Program-made: the position numbers and the translations under genes | DNA from: an uncultured Emergencia sp. | Lineage (GTDB): Bacteria; Bacillota; Clostridia; Peptostreptococcales; Anaerovoracaceae | DNA length: 9,887 bases | Reading direction: 5' to 3' | Assembly (NCBI GenBank): GCA_937997955.1 | Contig: CALLDR010000206.1 | Coordinates: 1-9,887 of the forward strand | Notes under the pieces: generated by a model | Seen by the model: the letters and a program-made list of their open reading frames with translations, nothing else | Database searches by the model: none | Told to the model about the DNA's origin: nothing | In this document: positions 5,861 to 9,887 of the stretch, in pieces | Layout: every line of letters begins with the position of its first letter | Numbering within the stretch: the first letter of the stretch is position 1

Positions 5861-6985
5861 ATGTACTACACTCTAATGAATAAGGATCGTGAGATCCTTC
5901 GATTTACAACCTCAAGAACTGAATATGGGGGCGTCCGAGTCAGTGAGTCGAAGGTGCTTCAGCCTGATCTGCTGCCTCCTGAATATAATGGCGATATTGT
6001 TCGCTTTGTGGAAAAGCGAAAGGCGCCTAAGCATCGGAAATATGTGCAAAGCATTTTGAAACAGCTGGGTGCAGAAGATCTGGAGGGATTTATCAAGGTG
6101 AGCAACGGGGCTTCTCTGACAGATACCTTCTGGGTCAGAAATGATGAGGAGCCAAAGACTTGGGACCAGGTTTCTTTATATCGCAACGATTTTGATGAAA
6201 ACATCGCGCGAATTGCTTTTGAGGGAGGATCTGCCTCACTCAGCAGCACGACACCTGAACTGAGTGTTGATGGCAACTATGCGAAATGCTGGATCAAAGA
6301 GAACGGCGAACTGTATCTGCTGAAAAGGGGAAGTGAAACCTTTGGCCGCGAGGTTTTTGCGGAGTACTATGCGTCACAGCTGGCAGAAATATTTTGCCCG
6401 AAAGCTGTCAAATATGATCTGGTCTGCCACCATGGGCACCTTGCAACAAAGTGCAATATCTTTACCAGCGAGGACATTGGTTTTTCGCAGATGATGTATC
6501 ACGTGGAGAATCCGTATTCTGTTGTGCCGCAGGAGGTGCTTTCCGTTATGGATCAATATGGCGACGGGGACAATTTCCGGCGCATGATGATACTAGATGC
6601 CCTGATTTTGAATATCGACCGCCATTTGGGCAATTTTGGCCTTCTGGTGGACAATAATTCACTGAAAGCCGTGGGAATGGCACCAGTCTTTGACAATAAC
6701 CGGTCCATGCTTTTTAATCTGAACGACGTGCAGTTTATGGCTGAGGATATGGACGGGCTGATGGATCTTTATCCGAGACTGGTAGGTGAATTCAACCTTA
6801 TTGCAAACGACATGCTGACGGATTCCATCAAAGGTGATTTACTGAATCTTCGCGATTTCCGTTTTCACAAAAGTGGCCTAAAAGATTGGCCAGATGAAAG
6901 ATTAGAGAAATATGAGCATTTTATCAGCCGACAGATAGACAAGATTTTAAAGAGAGAAACCTTATTTGTCAGCAGGTTTGATTAG
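5861..6985 (+). CDS. HipA-like serine/threonine protein kinase
   Basis: 374 residues, cytoplasmic, no signal peptide. The C-terminal two-thirds carry the marks of a HipA/CtkA-type kinase: a likely ATP-binding lysine K155 in the strand LYLLKRGS, followed by a helix with E164; the catalytic segment N251-I-D253-R-H255-L-G-N258-F-G; and a DFG-equivalent PVFD278-NN with the metal-binding aspartate. The N-terminal part (about 70-120, with FIKVSNGASLTDTFWV) resembles the leading region of Clostridial HipA-domain proteins. Such enzymes phosphorylate proteins; HipA itself acts on glutamyl-tRNA synthetase with HipB as antitoxin. No HipB-type HTH gene lies beside this one, and the protein is shorter than classical HipA (about 440), so toxin function is not proven. 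It converges on the second surface gene, with 86 bases between stop codons, and has an orphan CRISPR mini-array immediately upstream. Confidence 0.82.
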   Translation: MYYTLMNKDREILRFTTSRTEYGGVRVSESKVLQPDLLPPEYNGDIVRFVEKRKAPKHRKYVQSILKQLGAEDLEGFIKVSNGASLTDTFWVRNDEEPKTWDQVSLYRNDFDENIARIAFEGGSASLSSTTPELSVDGNYAKCWIKENGELYLLKRGSETFGREVFAEYYASQLAEIFCPKAVKYDLVCHHGHLATKCNIFTSEDIGFSQMMYHVENPYSVVPQEVLSVMDQYGDGDNFRRMMILDALILNIDRHLGNFGLLVDNNSLKAVGMAPVFDNNRSMLFNLNDVQFMAEDMDGLMDLYPRLVGEFNLIANDMLTDSIKGDLLNLRDFRFHKSGLKDWPDERLEKYEHFISRQIDKILKRETLFVSRFD

Positions 6986-7005
6986 TCAGCGGCTTGTAAG
7001 AATTA

Positions 7006-7035
7006 ACAAAGAAGGCCGGTAGTTCCGACCTTCTT
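7006..7035 (-). terminator. Intrinsic terminator of the second surface-protein gene
   Basis: On the - strand AAGAAGGTCGG (7035-7025) pairs with CCGGCCTTCTT (7019-7009), an 11-bp stem with one G-U pair, 5-base loop and a short TTT tail. The stem arms are the same as those of the terminator at 1989-2016; the loop differs. On the + strand the G-U pair becomes a C-A mismatch. Confidence 0.72.
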
Positions 7036-7071
7036 CGAATTTTTTGATTCAGTTTTGCTTTTGAAAATCGA

Positions 7072-7359
7072 CTATTTTGCGATTCTGTAAGCTTTGTTGG
7101 ACCAGTCAGAGTAGTAGGTCTTGCCATCAACTACTTTGTAAGCGCGAACTTTGTAGTAGTATCTGGTTCCCTTCTTCAGAGACTTGGTGTTCTTATAGGT
7201 CTGCTTAGCAGTTGTGAAGATTGGCTTGGTGCCGAATCCACTGTTTTTCTTTACGGATCTGTAAATCTGATATCCGTCAGCGGCGGAGGCATCGCCCTTT
7301 ACAGTCCATTTCACTGTGATGGAGCCCTTCTTTGCAGTAGAAGATGCTGTAATCTTCAG
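7072..7359 (-). repeat. 3' module shared with the first surface gene (copy 2)
   Basis: Encodes 95 residues plus stop, closely matching 2054-2350. Long runs of DNA are identical (for example the part coding GTRYYYK and SLKKG), and the similarity continues through the 3' flank to the terminator at 7009. Confidence 0.85.
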
Positions 7360-9887
7360 AGATTCAACGTTAGAAATAACCAGCTTTTCAGCATCTACCA
7401 GCTTGCTGTAATATGCATAATAGCCGCCGTCTTTGCACTGGATGCTGTGCTGCATGTCTCTGGATAATGCATTAAAGGCATCTCTCGCAGCTTTTACTGC
7501 GGCAGCATCTGCTCCATTAGCAGGCAGTTTTGCAATCATTTTTACAACTTCGTCTCTCTCAGCTACTTCGATATTGCGTTCGAAGGCAGAAACCTGAGCT
7601 TCTATTTTATCATAGTCGAGAGTCGTTACATCATCGTAATCATACCATACATCGACATATGCATCCCATGCAGCTCTTAATGCTTCTACATCAGCCTTTT
7701 CGGATAAAGTAGCTTTGTTGTCGCCCTTATTGATCGCGTTGATCGCATCAGTGATCGCTTTTGCTTCAGCGTTTTCAATGACATTGGCAAGGCGTTCAAC
7801 TTTCTCATAGCTTACTTTGTTAGTACTGTCAACTAAGTCACAATACTCATTATGAGCAAGAACTTTGTCATAGGCGGCTAATACGGCGTCTTTGTCTGCT
7901 GTAGTAGCTTCGTTAGGCAATGCAGCCACTTCTGTGTTGATGGCTGTTGCTTCAGCGGCCAATTCTTTATCTGTTTTCAGGTTAGCGATCTCATTCTTTG
8001 CCTCTGCAAGTTTTGCTGCGATTTCTTCAGCATTGAAGCACTTTGTATAAAGCTCTTCCGTATATTTATCTACCAAAGTCTTGAGATCTGTATTAGCCTT
8101 GCAAGTTTCATACTCTTGATCGGTTCCAAGCTTTTCCAAAGCAGCAATTTTAGCAGCCGCTTCTGCAGCAATTTCTTTTTTCGCATTATTGTAAACTTTA
8201 GTATAAGCTCCAGAAGCTAATGTGAAATCGTTTTTGTGCTGCTGAGCAGTTGGAATAGCCTGAAGTTTTGCATATGCATCTAAGAATGCTTTGTCAGCAT
8301 CTTCTACGGAAACCGCAGCCCTAACTGCAGACTTTGCATCAGTTTGTACAGCTTCAACATCATCTTGCTTTGCAGCATCATATTTGGTTGACAAGTTATC
8401 AGTCCATGCTGCAATTGCCGGATAGGTAATACCATTAACTTTTACAGTAGCGCCACTTTTAGCGATGAGCGATTCTTCTACATAATGGTACAAATTTTCA
8501 TAAGCATTATAGTTACCTAAACTTGCATCATTTTTCAGACCTCTGTAGATCTTATCAATTGCATTTTCAAGCGCAGTTTCAATTTCTACTACTGTAGTGC
8601 CGTCAATACCAATAGATGCTTTCAGAAGTTCAGCATTTTCTTTTGCCTCTTTAACTAAAGCAACACGTTTAACCGCATCTTTGGCATAGAAGCCAGCCGC
8701 ATAAGTTGCATCGCTAGGCAGAATGTAATAGTCTTCAAATGGTCTGCCAGTGCTGTAACGTTCGCCTCTCTTCCAGTTATTACCCTGCCATACATTTTTG
8801 TTGGAGAATGTGCCTAACTGGCTTACTTTAGTAGCATTGTTAACCAAATAAGTAACAACTTCGACTGTTGCATCATATGCCTCTTTTACTTCTGCAATTT
8901 TTTCTTCTAAATCAGCAATAGTAGTGGCATTTGGCTTTGCTTTTTGATTTTCAGCAAAAAGTTTTGCGGTATAGTCGTCAAGATATTTTTCTTTGTCCGC
9001 AGTTAAATATCCAAGAACTTCTGATAATGTTTTTGCTTTCGCATATTCAAGCTTATTCGCTTCTACAACTTCTCCAGAAGTAGTTGGGATATCTTTTAAA
9101 CCATAGTATTTAACTGTACCATCAGAATTTAAGATAGTAAAGGTCACACCAAAGACGGTGTTGCCGTTATTGGTATACAGTACGCCCGTTGGTTCAGCTA
9201 CGCCAATACCAGGTGTGTAAATCCATCCTAAACGATTGATTACAGGATCATTTGTTGCAGCTGTGTCAGTTGCAGTTTGTGCCTCAACTGCAGCAATTGC
9301 CTTTGTTATCAATTCGGATGCATATTCATAGTTGCTCTTGTTCTCGCCAGCAGCAACGTCTTTAGAATATACAGAAAGATCAATGGTATTTAATGTCTTA
9401 ATCAGGTTCTCTTTCTTAATTGTAATTTCTGCTTTTGAGAGCTTGTCAGCAAGATTTGCAGCACCAGTATAATCTGCAACGGTCAGGATTCCAGCATTAA
9501 TTTTATCCACATAGTCATTGATGCTGAACTCATCTACATTTGGATTCGCTTTAGAATATTCATATAAAGCAGTTTTTTGTTCATCCAATTGCTTCTTAAT
9601 TGCTGTTTCCGCGTCATTGTAGATCTCCTGATACACGGCCTTTGCGGCGGCAGTGGAATAAGTGCCAGAGCCGCTGCCATCTGATGCGGTATATTGCGTT
9701 GGACTTCCGGCATACTGTGTTAAAGCAGCAGTCAATGCATCGGATGTGCTTTCAATTGCTTTATTCGCAACTTTTTCTAACTCAGTCATAGCCTGGTTAT
9801 ACGTATACTTTGCCGTATCGTATGGTGCAGCAGCCGCAAACGCAGTACCAACTGTGTAAGTGAAGACAACTGACAATGCAAGAAGCA
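7072..9887 (-). CDS. Second large secreted helical-repeat protein with fibronectin-III-like domain (5' end cut by the window)
   Basis: The reading frame is open to the window edge. Comparison with the paralog shows that about 7 codons of the signal peptide are missing, so the full protein would be about 944 residues if its start matches. The visible N-terminus continues LLALSVVFTYTVGTAFAA, the same signal peptide as at 4975. A TTG at 9876 is internal to this peptide and is not the start. The mature N-terminal half is unlike that of the first protein (it has a Ser/Gly/Tyr-rich stretch and a Trp/Arg-containing tract NVWQGNNWKRGERYS). Farther on there is recognisable distant similarity (VYNNAKKEIAAEAA and KLGT against AYNNANYDKELAA and KLGT), then a helical module with KLPANGADAAAVKAARDAFNALS. 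The last 95 residues are the fibronectin-III-like module ending YSDWSNKAYRIAK. No sorting signal or SLH domain is seen. The surface role is inferred from architecture. Confidence 0.85.
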   Translation of the reverse strand, partial: LLALSVVFTYTVGTAFAAAAPYDTAKYTYNQAMTELEKVANKAIESTSDALTAALTQYAGSPTQYTASDGSGSGTYSTAAAKAVYQEIYNDAETAIKKQLDEQKTALYEYSKANPNVDEFSINDYVDKINAGILTVADYTGAANLADKLSKAEITIKKENLIKTLNTIDLSVYSKDVAAGENKSNYEYASELITKAIAAVEAQTATDTAATNDPVINRLGWIYTPGIGVAEPTGVLYTNNGNTVFGVTFTILNSDGTVKYYGLKDIPTTSGEVVEANKLEYAKAKTLSEVLGYLTADKEKYLDDYTAKLFAENQKAKPNATTIADLEEKIAEVKEAYDATVEVVTYLVNNATKVSQLGTFSNKNVWQGNNWKRGERYSTGRPFEDYYILPSDATYAAGFYAKDAVKRVALVKEAKENAELLKASIGIDGTTVVEIETALENAIDKIYRGLKNDASLGNYNAYENLYHYVEESLIAKSGATVKVNGITYPAIAAWTDNLSTKYDAAKQDDVEAVQTDAKSAVRAAVSVEDADKAFLDAYAKLQAIPTAQQHKNDFTLASGAYTKVYNNAKKEIAAEAAAKIAALEKLGTDQEYETCKANTDLKTLVDKYTEELYTKCFNAEEIAAKLAEAKNEIANLKTDKELAAEATAINTEVAALPNEATTADKDAVLAAYDKVLAHNEYCDLVDSTNKVSYEKVERLANVIENAEAKAITDAINAINKGDNKATLSEKADVEALRAAWDAYVDVWYDYDDVTTLDYDKIEAQVSAFERNIEVAERDEVVKMIAKLPANGADAAAVKAARDAFNALSRDMQHSIQCKDGGYYAYYSKLVDAEKLVISNVESLKITASSTAKKGSITVKWTVKGDASAADGYQIYRSVKKNSGFGTKPIFTTAKQTYKNTKSLKKGTRYYYKVRAYKVVDGKTYYSDWSNKAYRIAK
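9833..9887 (-). repeat. Signal-peptide-coding segment identical to 4902-4956
   Basis: 55 of 55 bases match, in the same orientation as the copy 4931 bases away. The match may continue beyond the window. Confidence 0.9.

Overview
The window looks like chromosomal accessory DNA from a low-to-moderate GC, Gram-positive anaerobe, most likely a Clostridia-type member of the Bacillota. This is inferred from strong GGAGG-type ribosome binding sites, AT-rich promoters, large secreted alanine/lysine-rich repeat proteins ending in a fibronectin-III-like module, and type I-C-like CRISPR repeats. No cas gene, rRNA, tRNA or transposase is visible.

The layout is one theme played twice. Unit 1 (about 1-4975) has the end of a CRISPR array (32-130), a long non-coding stretch with a strong promoter inside an inverted-repeat operator, a Fic-family AMP-transferase gene (825-1979, +), and, converging on it, a large secreted protein gene (2054-4975, -). 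Unit 2 (about 5503 to the window end) has a CRISPR leader-like segment with a perfect 14-bp inverted repeat, a two-repeat mini-array (5676-5775), a HipA-like protein kinase gene (5861-6985, +), and a second large secreted protein gene converging on it (7072 to past 9887, -). In both units a protein-modifying enzyme of a toxin-associated family sits between orphan CRISPR repeats and a surface-protein gene.

The two surface proteins are paralogs. Their 3' modules and terminators are closely similar. Their signal-peptide DNA is identical over all 55 bases that can be compared. The N-terminal halves of the mature proteins show no obvious similarity. This pattern suggests modular exchange or gene conversion between tandem copies, with different cargo genes between them. 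Whether the CRISPR repeats, the modifying enzymes and the surface proteins work together is not shown by the sequence. The repeated arrangement is the main reason to look again.

Regulation visible in the sequence: a TTGTTA-17-TATAAT promoter at 274-302 framed by an 11-bp inverted repeat whose half-site recurs at 227 and, back to back, at 630-643; a perfect -10 box upstream of the first surface gene; and strand-specific intrinsic terminators placed between the convergent gene pairs.
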